A stretch of DNA of 64,000 nt from Cupriavidus pauculus (GTDB lineage: Bacteria; Pseudomonadota; Gammaproteobacteria; Burkholderiales; Burkholderiaceae), in the NCBI RefSeq assembly GCF_008801835.1, contig NZ_VZOW01000014.1:1-64000 (forward strand), read 5' to 3'. Below, piece by piece: positions 26,471 through 36,193 of this stretch (its first letter is position 1; each line of letters starts with the position of its first letter). Under the pieces are notes generated by a model that was given only the letters and a program-made list of their open reading frames with translations, was not told the DNA's origin and ran no database searches. The position numbers and the translations under genes were made by a program.

Positions 26471-28393
26471 CTACGACGACTTCCTGACGCGCAGGTACCA
26501 CTCCACCAACAACCGAACCTGCTTCGGTGTATAGCCTTTTTCGACCATACGGTTGACAAAGTTCTCGTGCTTGTCCTGGTCTTCCCGCGAAGACTTGGCA
26601 TTGAACGAGATCACCGGCAGCAGATCCTCCGTGGTCGAGAACATGCGTTTCTCGATCACCATCCGCAGCTTTTCGTAGCTGGTCCACACCGGATTCTTGC
26701 CGCCGTTGTTGGCTCGAGCGCGCAGCACGAAATTGACGATCTCGTTGCGGAAATCCTTTGGATTGGAAATGCCCGCGGGTTTTTCCACTTTTTCGAGCTC
26801 GTCGTTGAGCGCGTTGCGATCGAGGATTTCACCGGTATTCGGATCGCGGTATTCCTGGTCCTGGATCCAGAGATCGGCAAACACCACGTAGCGGTCAAAG
26901 ATGTTCTGACCGTACTCGGAATACGACTCCAGATAGGCCGTCTGGATTTCCTTGCCGATGAATTCCACGTACGGCGTGGTCAGGTACTCCTTGATATACG
27001 ACATCAGCTTGGCTTCCTGCTCCGGCGGAAACTGCTCGCGCTCGATCTGCTGTTCGAGCACATAGAGCAGGTGCACCGGATTGGCGGCCACTTCGGTGTT
27101 GTCGAAATTGAAGACCTTGGAAAGCACCTTGAACGCAAAACGCGTGGACAGGCCGTTCATGCCTTCGTCGATGCCGGCGTAGTCGCGGTATTCCTGGTAC
27201 GACTTGGCTTTCGGATCGACATCCTTGAGGCTCTCGCCGTCATACACACGCATCTTCGAGAAGATGTTCGAGTTCTCGGGCTCCTTGATGCGCGTAAGCA
27301 CCGCGAACTGCGCCATCATCTTGAGCGTGTTCGGCGAATTCGGCGCCGCCGACAGCGAACTGCTGCGCAGCAGCTTGTCGTAGATCTTCACCTCGTCGGA
27401 CACGCGCAGGCAGTACGGCACCTTGACGATATAGATCCGGTCGAGGAAAGCCTCGTTGTTCTTGTCGGCCTTGAAGGTCTGCCACTCGGCCTCGTTCGAA
27501 TGCGCCAGGATGACGCCGTCGAACGGAATCGCGCCAAAGCCTTCGGTTCCCTTGTAGTTGCCTTCCTGCGTCGCAGTCAGCAACGGGTGCAGAACCTTGA
27601 TCGGCGCCTTGAACATTTCGACGAACTCGAGCAGGCCACGATTCGCCAGGCACAGGCCGCCGGAATAGGAATAGGCATCCGGATCGTCCTGCGGGAAATC
27701 CTCAAGCTTGCGAATGTCGACCTTGCCGACCAGAGAGGAAATATCCTGATTGTTTTCGTCGCCAGGCTCGGTCTTCGAGATCGCGATCTGCGCCAGCACG
27801 GACGGCCGCAGCTTCACCACGCGGAACTTGGTGATGTCGCCATTGAATTCGTGCAGACGCTTGACCGCCCACGGCGATGGGATGGTATTCAGATAGCGCC
27901 TTGGAATGCCGTAGTCCTCCTCCAGAATCTTGCCGTCCTCGTCGGCCGAAAACAGCCCGAGCGGCGATTCATGGATAGGCGAGCCCTTCAGCGCGTAGAT
28001 CGGAATCTCTTCCATCAGCGCCTTGAGCTTCTCGGCCAGCGACGACTTGCCGCCACCGGGAGGCCCCAGCAGATACAGGATCTGCTTGCGCTCTTCCAGG
28101 CCCTGCGCCGCGTGCTTGAAGAACGAGACGATCTGCTCGATCGTGTCCTCCATTCCGTAGAAATCACGGAACGCGGGATAGACCCGGATCACCTTGTTGA
28201 AGAACAGTCGGGACAGGCGAGGATCGTGGTGGGTATCCACCAGTTCAGGCTGTCCGATTGCGGCGAGCATACGCTCCGCAGCGGTCGCATAGGCAACAGG
28301 ATCCTTCTTGCAGATCTCCAGATACTCCTGGATGCTGTATTCCTCTTCCTTGCGAGCTTCGAAGCGCGTGGCGTAGTGGCCAAAAATGTCCAT
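26471..28393 (-). CDS. prkA: PrkA family serine protein kinase (YeaG)
   Basis: A 640-residue protein. The N-terminal AAA-type module has the Walker A motif GPPGGGKSS at 110-118; the C-terminal part is the PrkA region (EFIGKEIQTAYLESYSEYGQ, WIQDQEYRDPNTGE, KGYTPKQVRLLVEWYLRVRK). In enterobacteria YeaG is a kinase acting with YeaH in starvation responses; in Bacillus a PrkA was described as having protease activity, so the catalytic role is not fully settled. First gene of the operon, GGGAGTGAGGT before the ATG. Confidence 0.95.
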   Translation of the reverse strand: MDIFGHYATRFEARKEEEYSIQEYLEICKKDPVAYATAAERMLAAIGQPELVDTHHDPRLSRLFFNKVIRVYPAFRDFYGMEDTIEQIVSFFKHAAQGLEERKQILYLLGPPGGGKSSLAEKLKALMEEIPIYALKGSPIHESPLGLFSADEDGKILEEDYGIPRRYLNTIPSPWAVKRLHEFNGDITKFRVVKLRPSVLAQIAISKTEPGDENNQDISSLVGKVDIRKLEDFPQDDPDAYSYSGGLCLANRGLLEFVEMFKAPIKVLHPLLTATQEGNYKGTEGFGAIPFDGVILAHSNEAEWQTFKADKNNEAFLDRIYIVKVPYCLRVSDEVKIYDKLLRSSSLSAAPNSPNTLKMMAQFAVLTRIKEPENSNIFSKMRVYDGESLKDVDPKAKSYQEYRDYAGIDEGMNGLSTRFAFKVLSKVFNFDNTEVAANPVHLLYVLEQQIEREQFPPEQEAKLMSYIKEYLTTPYVEFIGKEIQTAYLESYSEYGQNIFDRYVVFADLWIQDQEYRDPNTGEILDRNALNDELEKVEKPAGISNPKDFRNEIVNFVLRARANNGGKNPVWTSYEKLRMVIEKRMFSTTEDLLPVISFNAKSSREDQDKHENFVNRMVEKGYTPKQVRLLVEWYLRVRKSS

Positions 28394-29377
28394 ACCTCAC
28401 TCCCGTCAGAGTCCCACGTCCGAGGCGAAGGTAGTTCTACTCCCCTAAGACCTCGCGGCAATCTTGCGTTCCGCCACCCCGGCTTGGTGGAGTTGCCAAG
28501 TTGCGAAGTCCTTACTTCATCATAGTCAAATAACGGCAGATGTGAGGTTGGCGTTGACTGCGGTTGCTGTCTGTTCAGTCACTGCGCTACACACTCATGA
28601 CGTGCACGCGATGCACTGAAACGCTCGCCTTGCTCACCCCGCTGCGACGGGCCATTGACCATGCTTGTGACACACATTACACCTTTACCGCGCATCGTGC
28701 ACAGCGTGTTGTGTAACCACATTGCAATTCCAGAATCATCCGACAAGCGCTGTCGGCAACGGTCCTACACGCATGTCATGACTGTGCATCAGCCGCATTC
28801 GTTCGGCCATCGTGCAAACGCATGATTTGCAGGTAAAACTCATATCGATCTATGCCGGACTCACGTGCGCTTCAGCGCGTTCGCATCCGCACACCCATCG
28901 CGCCGTGCGCGCCGCCGCAAGCGCCAAATCCCCCCACCGGCATCATGGATGGCTAGCGCCTGAATACGACGCGCTGCGACGTATTGCCGCGTCTTGCCTG
29001 CCGATGGATTGCCGCTGCTTTCCCGCTCATTCGCAATGCGTCATCCAACCGCACTAGCTTGAGCTCGGCCTGCCGGTCGCACAAATCAGCACTGTCTATG
29101 CCCGAGTGCCAACGCGCAATGTGCCAGCGCGCGATTGCCGATCACACAGTCATTCACACGCTTCACACCTCACGCGCACTCGCACACTCGCGCACCGTGT
29201 TGGACCACGCAGACCTGACGCGCCCTGGCTCGCGCCGTCTGCCACGCACCCTCCAGGTGCGCAGTCGGCAGATCGCTGGCGCAGCGCCGGCGAATCCAAC
29301 GTGATGGAAGGAATGAGCAGAATGCGTGCCACGCCGCTTTGCTGCACTGCAACGCGGCGCGGACCGCAGGGGCTGTT
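28394..29377. other. 984-base region without a gene upstream of prkA
   Basis: No reading frame here looks coding: short frames lack ribosome sites, have odd composition (many His and Cys) and contain no domain. The DNA is unusually rich in CAC/GTG-type words, for example around 28665-28715 and 29145-29205. It must hold the prkA promoter and may hold a long leader or a small RNA. I see no tRNA. Confidence 0.6.
28519..28524 (-). promoter_or_regulatory. possible -10 element for prkA
   Basis: On the minus strand the context is GACTATGATGAAG, with CTATGAT resembling an extended -10 of the kind RpoS tolerates. The E. coli yeaGH operon is RpoS-dependent, which fits, but there is no good -35 and the call is weak. 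Confidence 0.25.
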
Positions 29378-30292
29378 TTAGATTGGATCCCAGTTGATCA
29401 CGTCGGGCGAGCGCTCCAGCTTGAAGAAGCTGCTGCGCATGGCCGGCATGGCGATTTCCGCGACCGATTCAGGCGTCCAGCCCTCGCTGGTGTGCACCGA
29501 GCGCACGGGACGCGGCTGGCTCATCAGCATGATTTCATTCGCGCGCACGGCAAAGATCTGGCCGTTGACTTCGCTGGCGGCGGGACTGGCCAGGAACACG
29601 GCCACCGGCGCGATCTTGCCAGCTTCCATCTTCTGCAGGCGCAGCACGCGCGCCTTTTCCTCGGGCGTTTCGGCCGGGATCGAACTGGTCATGCGGCTCC
29701 ACGCGAATGGCGCGATGCAGTTCGAACGCACGTTGAAGCGCGCCATGTCCAGTGCGATCGATTTGGACAGCGCAGCGATGCCGAGCTTCGCCGCCGAGTA
29801 ATTGGCCTGCCCGAGGTTGCCGATCAGCCCCGAGGTCGACGTCATATGCACATACGCACCGCTTTCCTGATCCTTGAAATAGTTGGCGGCGGCGCGGCTG
29901 ACGAAGAACGTGCCGTGCAGATGCACGTCGATGACCGATCGCCATTCTTCCTCGTTCATCTTGAAAAACATGCGGTCGCGCAGGTTTCCCGCGTTATTGA
30001 CCACGGCGTCGATGCGGCCGAACTGGTCGAGCGCGCACTGGACGATGGCATTGGCGCCGGCCCAGGTCGACACGCTGTCGGTATTGGCCACCGCCTCGCC
30101 GCCGGCCGCGCGGATCTCCTCGACCACGCGCTGCGCGGGTCCGGCATCGCCGCCCTCGCCGCTCATCGACACGCCCAGATCGTTCGCCACGACCTTGGCA
30201 CCGGCTGCAGCCATGCCCAGCGCAATACCGCGCCCGATGCCACCGCCGGCGCCCGTCACCACCACTACCTTGCCTGCCATCATTCCACTCAT
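29378..30292 (-). CDS. short-chain dehydrogenase (3-hydroxyacyl-CoA dehydrogenase-like)
   Basis: A 304-residue SDR. The NAD(P) motif is VTGAGGGIGRG (12-22), followed by NNAGNL and the catalytic Ser and YxxxK in TSTSGLIGNLGQANYSAAK. The extended N-terminal loop (VSMSGEGGDAGPAQRVV) and about 300-residue length match the dehydrogenase part of peroxisomal multifunctional enzyme type 2, so oxidation of a 3-hydroxyacyl-CoA is the best guess. AAGGAGG precedes the ATG. Divergent from the LysR gene, which likely regulates it. Confidence 0.85.
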   Translation of the reverse strand: MSGMMAGKVVVVTGAGGGIGRGIALGMAAAGAKVVANDLGVSMSGEGGDAGPAQRVVEEIRAAGGEAVANTDSVSTWAGANAIVQCALDQFGRIDAVVNNAGNLRDRMFFKMNEEEWRSVIDVHLHGTFFVSRAAANYFKDQESGAYVHMTSTSGLIGNLGQANYSAAKLGIAALSKSIALDMARFNVRSNCIAPFAWSRMTSSIPAETPEEKARVLRLQKMEAGKIAPVAVFLASPAASEVNGQIFAVRANEIMLMSQPRPVRSVHTSEGWTPESVAEIAMPAMRSSFFKLERSPDVINWDPI

Positions 30293-30426
30293 TGCTGCCT
30301 CCTTGGCTGCCAGTTTTCCGGATTCGGGAACGTACCCGTTCTATTGCATGGCCGCATAAGATAAATTGGCGCCCGAGATTATGGAATTCATGAATGACAA
30401 AAGTGGGCTTCGCGCTCACTGAACCC

Positions 30427-31329
30427 ATGCACTACGACCTGACCGACCTGCGCCTTTTTCTAAACGTCGGTGAAACCGAAAACCTTACCCGCGCTGCGGA
30501 ACGCACGTTCCTTTCGCTGCCCGCCGCCAGTTCGCGCATCAAGCAGCTCGAGGAAGCGTTCCAGACCCAGCTCCTGATCCGTCAGGTCAAAGGCGTGCGG
30601 CTGACGCCGGCCGGCGATGAACTGCTGCGCCACGCGCGTGAAGTGTTCCGCCAGCTGGAATGCCTGCATTCGGACCTGCGGCCCTATGCCAAGGGCGTCA
30701 AGGGCCGCGTGCGGCTGCTGGCCAATACCACGGCCACCAATTCCTTCCTGGCCAACGCGCTTTCGCATTTCCTGTCCGAAAACCCGGACGTGGACGTCGA
30801 GCTTGAAGAACACCTGTCGGCCGATATCGTGTCGGCCATCGGCACCGGTGCGGCGGACCTTGGCATCGTGGCCGGAGAGGTTGCCACCGCGGACCTCGAC
30901 ACCATGCAGTTGTGCAGCGACGAGCTGATCGTGATCGCGCCGGTCAATCACCCGCTGCCCGCGTTCAAGGCGCTGCATTTTGCCGATCTGCTCGACACCT
31001 GCCGCTTCGTCGGCCTGAACCAGTCCTCGGCGATTCAGACGTTTCTGGACCGCATTGCCAGCGGCATGGGCAAGCGCATCAGCCTGCGCATACAGGTGGG
31101 CAGCTTCGACGCGGTGTGCCGCATGGTGGAGGCCGGCGCGGGCATCGCCATCGTGCCCAACAGCTGCGCGCGCCGCTACGCCAGCCGCAAGGTGCTGCGC
31201 TTCATCCGGCTCGAAGACGACTGGGCCCGGCGCGAACTGCGGCTCGTGCGCCGGCCCGGCCGCGAGTTGCCCCAGTTTGCCGAGACGCTGATCCAGTACC
31301 TGGTCGACGCGGCGCGGCAGCCAGTGTAG
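30427..31329 (+). CDS. LysR-family transcriptional regulator
   Basis: A 300-residue LysR protein. The winged HTH (residues 3-60) reads YDLTDLRLFLNVGETENLTR and LPAASSRIKQLEEAFQTQLL; the periplasmic-binding-like effector domain follows (VRLLANTTATNSF, VDVELEEHLSADIV, GIVAGEVA). ATG 30427 places the HTH at the N-terminus; a start at 30394 would add 11 residues. The shared 100-130-base gap with the SDR gene has a 10-base palindrome at 30386-30395. The paralogue at 55656-56558 is close in sequence. Confidence 0.9.
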   Translation: MHYDLTDLRLFLNVGETENLTRAAERTFLSLPAASSRIKQLEEAFQTQLLIRQVKGVRLTPAGDELLRHAREVFRQLECLHSDLRPYAKGVKGRVRLLANTTATNSFLANALSHFLSENPDVDVELEEHLSADIVSAIGTGAADLGIVAGEVATADLDTMQLCSDELIVIAPVNHPLPAFKALHFADLLDTCRFVGLNQSSAIQTFLDRIASGMGKRISLRIQVGSFDAVCRMVEAGAGIAIVPNSCARRYASRKVLRFIRLEDDWARRELRLVRRPGRELPQFAETLIQYLVDAARQPV

Positions 31330-31353
31330 GCGGCGCCAACGCACTCTAGAACG

Positions 31354-32385
31354 TCAATCGGCCTTCACGCCGGCTGCCTTGATGATCGGCGACCACTTGT
31401 CGATTTCCGACGACAGCCACGTGCGCAACCCTTCCGGCGTTTGCTTGTCTTCGGGCACGATCACCGCGCCCAGGTCCTTCATGCGGGCCACCACGGCAGG
31501 ATCCTTCAGGGCCACACGCAGCGCGCCGTTGAGCTTGTCGATCACGGCAGGCGGGGTGCCCTTGGGCGCATAGATGCCGTGCCACACCTTGACCTCGAAG
31601 CCCTTCAGGCCGCCCTCGCGCAGCGTCGGCGTGTTGGGCAGCGCCGCAATGCACTCGGCCGTGGTCACGCCGTAGAGCTTGACCTTTTCCGCCTTGATAT
31701 GAGGTAGCGTCTGCGTGGTCTGGTCGCACAGGATATCGACCTGACCACCGAGCAGCGCCGTCATCGCCGGGGCGGTGCCCTGATAGGGAATGGTCTGCAG
31801 GTCCACGCCGATTGCCTTCTGGAACAGCATCCCGCAAAGCTGAGAGACCGCGCCGAGGCCGGCATTGGCCAGATTCACCTTGGCCTGGTTCTTCTGGATG
31901 TAGCTGACCAGCTCGGCCAGGTTGTTGGCCGGCAGGTCATGACGGCCAAGCAGCGTCATCGGCACGTCCGCCACCTGGCCGACAAACGTGAAATCGGTGA
32001 GCGGCTTGTACGGCAGTTTCGAATACAGCGCCGGCGCGGTGGCCATGCCGTTATGGTGGATCAGGATCGTATAGCCATCGGGCGCGGCTTTGGCCACGTA
32101 CGCGGCGGACACGGTGCCGCCCGCGCCTAGCCGGTTCTCCACCACCACGCTCTGCCCCAGCGATTTCGACATGGCCGCCGCCACCGAGCGCGCCACCACA
32201 TCCGTAGGCCCACCCGCCGCAAAAGGCACCACCATGGCGATCGGCCGCGACGGATAGGCGTCCGATGCGTGCGCGCGCCCTGGCAAGGCCGTCATGGCGG
32301 CCACCGCCAGCGCGGTGCAGGACATCGAGAGCGCGGCGTGGCGCAGACGGGCGGCAATGGGATGGGAAAGCCGGGATGCGGTCAT
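31354..32385 (-). CDS. Bug/TctC-family periplasmic receptor
   Basis: A 343-residue receptor with a long signal region (LSMSCTALAVAAMTALPGRA) and family blocks YPSRPIAMVVPFAAGGPT, VVENRLGAGGT and AAPDGYTILIHH. AGGAGACCACGC precedes the ATG. It is divergent from the acyl-CoA dehydrogenase / PrpD / dehydratase operon and convergent with lysR; the nearness suggests that its ligand enters that pathway. Confidence 0.9.
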   Translation of the reverse strand: MTASRLSHPIAARLRHAALSMSCTALAVAAMTALPGRAHASDAYPSRPIAMVVPFAAGGPTDVVARSVAAAMSKSLGQSVVVENRLGAGGTVSAAYVAKAAPDGYTILIHHNGMATAPALYSKLPYKPLTDFTFVGQVADVPMTLLGRHDLPANNLAELVSYIQKNQAKVNLANAGLGAVSQLCGMLFQKAIGVDLQTIPYQGTAPAMTALLGGQVDILCDQTTQTLPHIKAEKVKLYGVTTAECIAALPNTPTLREGGLKGFEVKVWHGIYAPKGTPPAVIDKLNGALRVALKDPAVVARMKDLGAVIVPEDKQTPEGLRTWLSSEIDKWSPIIKAAGVKAD

Positions 32386-32660
32386 GCGTGGTCTCCTGTT
32401 GGCGCGTGTGTCACGCGTCCGGTTATGGGTGGAATCGGCGGGAAATCATTCGGGGTCATCCCGTGATGCGCAGCGTGAAAGCAATCGCCCCGGCGCACAA
32501 TTCCGATTTGCCGAAGGCTGGACAAGGCGCCAGAAAAGTCGCGGGATAACCCTGAGCCGGGCTGGCGCCACGTCCCTATGCCGGCACGAAAGCCGCGCTT
32601 CGGCAAAAGCGAATGTTGCTGCCGCGGCGGCTCGGGAATAATGGCCTCACCCCGACATTC

Positions 32661-33842
32661 ATGGACATTGCCATGCCCGCAGCACAGGACCAAGACCAGA
32701 TTTACCCGGAAATCCGCGAGGCCGTACGCGACCTCTGCCAGCAATTCGATTCGGCCTATTGGCAACGCATCGAGGAACAAAACGCCTTTCCGGAGCAGTT
32801 TGTGCAGGCGCTGACCCAGGCCGGCTGGCTCTCCGCGCTGATCCCGGAGTCCTACGGCGGCTCCGGCCTGCCGCTGACCGCCGCGTCGGTGATCATGGAA
32901 ACCATCAACCACAGCGGCGGCAACTCCGGCGCATGCCATGGCCAGATGTACGTGATGGGCTGCCTGCTGCGCCACGGCTCCGACGCGCAGAAAGAGCGCT
33001 GGCTGCCGGGCATCGCCTCGGGAGAACTGCGCATGCAGTCGATGGCGGTGACCGAGCCCACCACGGGCACCGACACCACCAAGCTCAAGACCACGGCCGT
33101 GCGCAAAGGCGACAAGTACATCATCAACGGGCAGAAGGTGTGGATCTCGCGCGTGCAGCATTCCGACCTGATGCTGCTGCTGGCGCGCACCACACCGCTG
33201 GATCAGGTGAAAAGAAAGTCCGAAGGCTTGTCGGTCTTCGTGGTCGATCTGCGCCAGGCCATCGGCAACGGCCTGACCGTGCAGCCGATCCGCAACATGG
33301 TCAATCACGAGACCAACGAGCTGTTCTTCGACAACCTGGAAATTTCCGCGGAAAACCTGATCGGCGAGGAAGGCAAAGGGCTCAAGTACATTCTCGACGG
33401 GCTCAACGCCGAGCGCATCCTGATCGCCGCCGAGTGCATCGGCGACGGCTACTGGTTTGTCGACCGCGCCAGCAGCTATGCGCGCGAGCGCATCGTATTC
33501 GACCGGCCGATCGGCCAGAACCAGGGCGTGCAATTCCCGATCGCGCGCTCGTTCGTCAACGTGGAAGCGGCCAGCCTGATGCGCTACAAGGCCGCGCAAT
33601 TGTTCGATGCGGGCAAGCCGTGCGGCAAGGAAGCCAACATGGCCAAGCTGCTGGCGGCCGATGCATCGTGGGAAGCAGCCAACGTGTGCCTGCAGACGCA
33701 TGGCGGCTTCGGCTTCGCCGCCGAATACGACATCGAACGCAAGTTCCGCGAAACGCGCCTCTATCAAGTCGCGCCGATTTCCACCAACCTGATTCTGTCC
33801 TACGTGGCCGAGCACGTGCTGGAACTGCCGCGCTCGTTCTGA
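32661..33842 (+). CDS. acyl-CoA dehydrogenase
   Basis: A 393-residue FAD enzyme that forms 2,3-enoyl-CoA. Recognisable blocks are MAVTEPTTGTDTTKLKT (the FAD/substrate loop), INGQKVWISRV and ECIGDGYWFVDRA, ending QTHGGFGFAAEYDIERKFRE. The MCAD-type catalytic Glu is absent (RLYQVAPIS where RIYEGTS is usual); GLNAERILIAAE keeps Glu at the other known site, as in isovaleryl- and long-chain acyl-CoA dehydrogenases. First gene of a three-gene plus-strand operon. ATG 32661 or 32673 are both possible; neither has a strong ribosome site. Confidence 0.88.
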   Translation: MDIAMPAAQDQDQIYPEIREAVRDLCQQFDSAYWQRIEEQNAFPEQFVQALTQAGWLSALIPESYGGSGLPLTAASVIMETINHSGGNSGACHGQMYVMGCLLRHGSDAQKERWLPGIASGELRMQSMAVTEPTTGTDTTKLKTTAVRKGDKYIINGQKVWISRVQHSDLMLLLARTTPLDQVKRKSEGLSVFVVDLRQAIGNGLTVQPIRNMVNHETNELFFDNLEISAENLIGEEGKGLKYILDGLNAERILIAAECIGDGYWFVDRASSYARERIVFDRPIGQNQGVQFPIARSFVNVEAASLMRYKAAQLFDAGKPCGKEANMAKLLAADASWEAANVCLQTHGGFGFAAEYDIERKFRETRLYQVAPISTNLILSYVAEHVLELPRSF

Positions 33843-33858
33843 TACGCCCGACATCCCC

Positions 33859-35232
33859 ATGCCCAACGATACCTACCCGACCCGGCAGCTCTGCGACTTC
33901 ATCGCGCAACTGAAGCTGGACGATGTGCCCGCGCCCGTCATCGAGCGCACCAAGGACCTGTTCCTGGACTGGATCGCCTCGGCCATCGCCGGCAAGGACG
34001 CCCCGGCCGTGCGCCGCATCCAGGAGTTTGCCGCCGCGATGGGCCCGAACGGCGGCGATGCGGAAGTGCTGGTGGACCGCCGCCGCACCTCGCCCTACTT
34101 TGCTGCGCTGATCAATGGCGCGTCGTCGCACGTGGTGGAACAGGACGACGTGCATAACGGTTCGGTGCTGCATCCGGCCGCGGTGGTATTCCCGGCCGTG
34201 ATGGCCGCCGCGCAGGCCGAAGGAAAATCCGGCGCCGATGTGCTGCTGGCCTCGATCGCCGGCTACGAAGCAGGCATCCGGATCGGCGAATTCATGGGCC
34301 GTTCGCACTATCGCGTGTTCCACACCACGGGCACGGTCGGCACGCTGGCCGCCGCCGCGGCCGTGGCCAAGCTGTTCGGCCTCGATGCGCAAGGCATCAA
34401 CCAGGCGCTCGGTTCCGCCGGCACCCAAGCGGCCGGCTTGTGGGAATTCCTGCGCGATGCCGCCGATTCCAAACAGCTGCACACGGCGAAGGCCGCGGCC
34501 GACGGCCTGCAGTCGGCATGGCTCGCGCGCGCCGGCTTCACCGGTGCGAAACAGATTCTCGAAGGCAAGCAGGGCATGGCCGCCGGGATGTCCAGCGACG
34601 CAAACCCGGCCGCGCTGACCGATCGTCTTGGCACGCGCTGGGCCACTGCCGAAACGTCGTTCAAGTTCTTTGCCTCGTGCCGCCACACGCATCCGGCGGC
34701 CGATGCACTGAAGGCGCTGATGCAGCGCGAATCGCTGCATGCAGACCAGATCGCTGCGGTGACGGCCCACGTGCACCAGGGCGCCATCGACGTGCTGGGC
34801 CCGGTAGTCAATCCCGTCACGATCCATCAGGCCAAGTTTTCGATGGGCACGGTGCTGGGGCTGGTGGCCGTGCACGCCCATGCCGGGCTGGCAGAGTTCG
34901 AGCAGCACGCCTTGCAGGACACCCGCATCGCCGCGTTCTGCAATAAGGTCACGATGGTGCTGGACGAGGAAATCAACAACGCATATCCGCGTCAGTGGAT
35001 TGGCCGCGTGACCGTGCAGACCACCGACGGCCGCACGCTCGAAGCCCGCGTCGACGTGCCGAAGGGCGACCCGGACAACACACTGTCGCGCCCCGAACTG
35101 GAAGCCAAGGCGATCCAGCTGGGTGCATTCCGGCACGGCGCCAGCGAAGCGGAGATGCGCGCCATCATCGCCCGCGTATGGCGGCTGGAGCAGGAACGCG
35201 ACGTCACCAACTGGCTGCCCGCGGGCCGCTGA
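33859..35232 (+). CDS. MmgE/PrpD family protein
   Basis: A 457-residue member of the family that includes 2-methylcitrate dehydratase and cis-aconitate decarboxylase. Conserved blocks are FLDWIASAIAGKDAPAVRRI, LINGASSHVVEQDDVH (with HxxEQDD) and FKFFASCRHTHPAADALKAL. Starts 17 bases after the acyl-CoA dehydrogenase. Likely a (de)hydratase, isomerase or decarboxylase on a branched dicarboxylate or its derivative; the substrate is not readable from sequence. Confidence 0.88.
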   Translation: MPNDTYPTRQLCDFIAQLKLDDVPAPVIERTKDLFLDWIASAIAGKDAPAVRRIQEFAAAMGPNGGDAEVLVDRRRTSPYFAALINGASSHVVEQDDVHNGSVLHPAAVVFPAVMAAAQAEGKSGADVLLASIAGYEAGIRIGEFMGRSHYRVFHTTGTVGTLAAAAAVAKLFGLDAQGINQALGSAGTQAAGLWEFLRDAADSKQLHTAKAAADGLQSAWLARAGFTGAKQILEGKQGMAAGMSSDANPAALTDRLGTRWATAETSFKFFASCRHTHPAADALKALMQRESLHADQIAAVTAHVHQGAIDVLGPVVNPVTIHQAKFSMGTVLGLVAVHAHAGLAEFEQHALQDTRIAAFCNKVTMVLDEEINNAYPRQWIGRVTVQTTDGRTLEARVDVPKGDPDNTLSRPELEAKAIQLGAFRHGASEAEMRAIIARVWRLEQERDVTNWLPAGR

Positions 35233-35250
35233 ACGATCCATGGAATCACG

Positions 35251-36111
35251 ATGAGCACACCCACTCTGGAACAACTGCGCGAATGGATCGGCCGTTCGGA
35301 AACGCGCACCGAGACGCTGGCCCCCGAGCCCGTGCACGCGCTGGCCGCCACCTTCGATCTGGACGGCAACGCCATCGCCGCGCAGCCGCTGCCGCCGCTG
35401 TGGCACTGGCTGTATTTTCTGCCGCGCGCGCCGCAGCACACACTGGGTCAGGACGGCCATCCGGCGCTGGGCGGATTCCTGCCGCCGGTGCCGCTGCCGC
35501 GCCGCATGTGGGCCGGCGGCGAGTTGAGCTTCCAGCGCGGCCTGCGCGTCGGTGAAACCGTGACCAAGACGTCAACCATCACCGATGTACAGCACAAGAG
35601 CGGCCGCACCGGCGAGTTGTGGTTCGTGACGGTCACGCACGACTACAGCGTGCAGGGCGAGACGCGCCTCAGCGAGCGGCACGACATCGTCTACCGCGCG
35701 ATGCCCGAGAAAGGCCAGCCGCAACCGCCGCGCCCGCGTCTGGAACACACCGCGCAGTTCGGCCGAGCACTGCAGGCCGATCCGGTGCTGTTGTTCCGCT
35801 TTTCCGCGCTGACGTTCAACGGCCACCGCATCCACTATGACCTCGATTACGTGCGCGATGTGGAGGGCTATCCAGGACTGATCGTGCATGGCCCGTTGCA
35901 GGCCATGCTGACGCTCGAATTACTGCGGCAGGAACGGCCCGACGTGCGCGTCAAGCGCTTTGGCTTCCGCGGTCTGGCGCCGCTGTTCCACCAGGACACG
36001 GTCACCGTCGGCGGCAGGGACGATCCCGACAACGCTGCGCGCGTGATGCTCTGGACCGGCGACGACGCGGGCGGTCAGGCCATGACCGCCTGGGCCGAAA
36101 TCGAACGCTAA
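35251..36111 (+). CDS. FAS1-like / mesaconyl-CoA hydratase-type hot-dog dehydratase
   Basis: A 286-residue double hot-dog protein. N-terminal half: PLPPLWHWLYFLPRAPQHTL and MWAGGELSFQRGLRVGE, as in FAS1-like dehydratase domains. C-terminal half: FSALTFNGHRIHYDLDYVRD and GYPGLIVHGPLQAMLTLELL, the MaoC/HTD2 active-site blocks. Similar proteins include mesaconyl-C4-CoA hydratase. It would hydrate an enoyl-CoA made by the dehydrogenase two genes upstream. It begins 18 bases after the PrpD stop, last gene of the operon. Confidence 0.85.
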   Translation: MSTPTLEQLREWIGRSETRTETLAPEPVHALAATFDLDGNAIAAQPLPPLWHWLYFLPRAPQHTLGQDGHPALGGFLPPVPLPRRMWAGGELSFQRGLRVGETVTKTSTITDVQHKSGRTGELWFVTVTHDYSVQGETRLSERHDIVYRAMPEKGQPQPPRPRLEHTAQFGRALQADPVLLFRFSALTFNGHRIHYDLDYVRDVEGYPGLIVHGPLQAMLTLELLRQERPDVRVKRFGFRGLAPLFHQDTVTVGGRDDPDNAARVMLWTGDDAGGQAMTAWAEIER

Positions 36112-36147
36112 GCGGTGCAGCGCGCGGGCCGGGGGCGCTCGGCATAC

Positions 36148-36184
36148 CCTCTTCCGACGCGCGACATGCACGCGCCGGAAGAGG
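36148..36184. terminator. hairpin between convergent genes
   Basis: Perfect 9-base outer arms CCTCTTCCG/CGGAAGAGG with a GC-rich interior that can pair further. There is no T run, so efficiency is uncertain; it lies between the dehydratase and the TPP-enzyme stops. Confidence 0.45.
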
Positions 36185-36193
36185 CACCGCGCC

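Noticed and set aside
26336..28525. Long plus-strand frame of 729 codons opposite prkA
   Set aside because: Shadow of prkA, which has an unmistakable PrkA family sequence and Walker A motif.
28812..29057. 81-codon frame in the gap upstream of prkA
   Set aside because: No ribosome site, His/Cys-rich odd composition and no similarity; left as part of the gene-free region.
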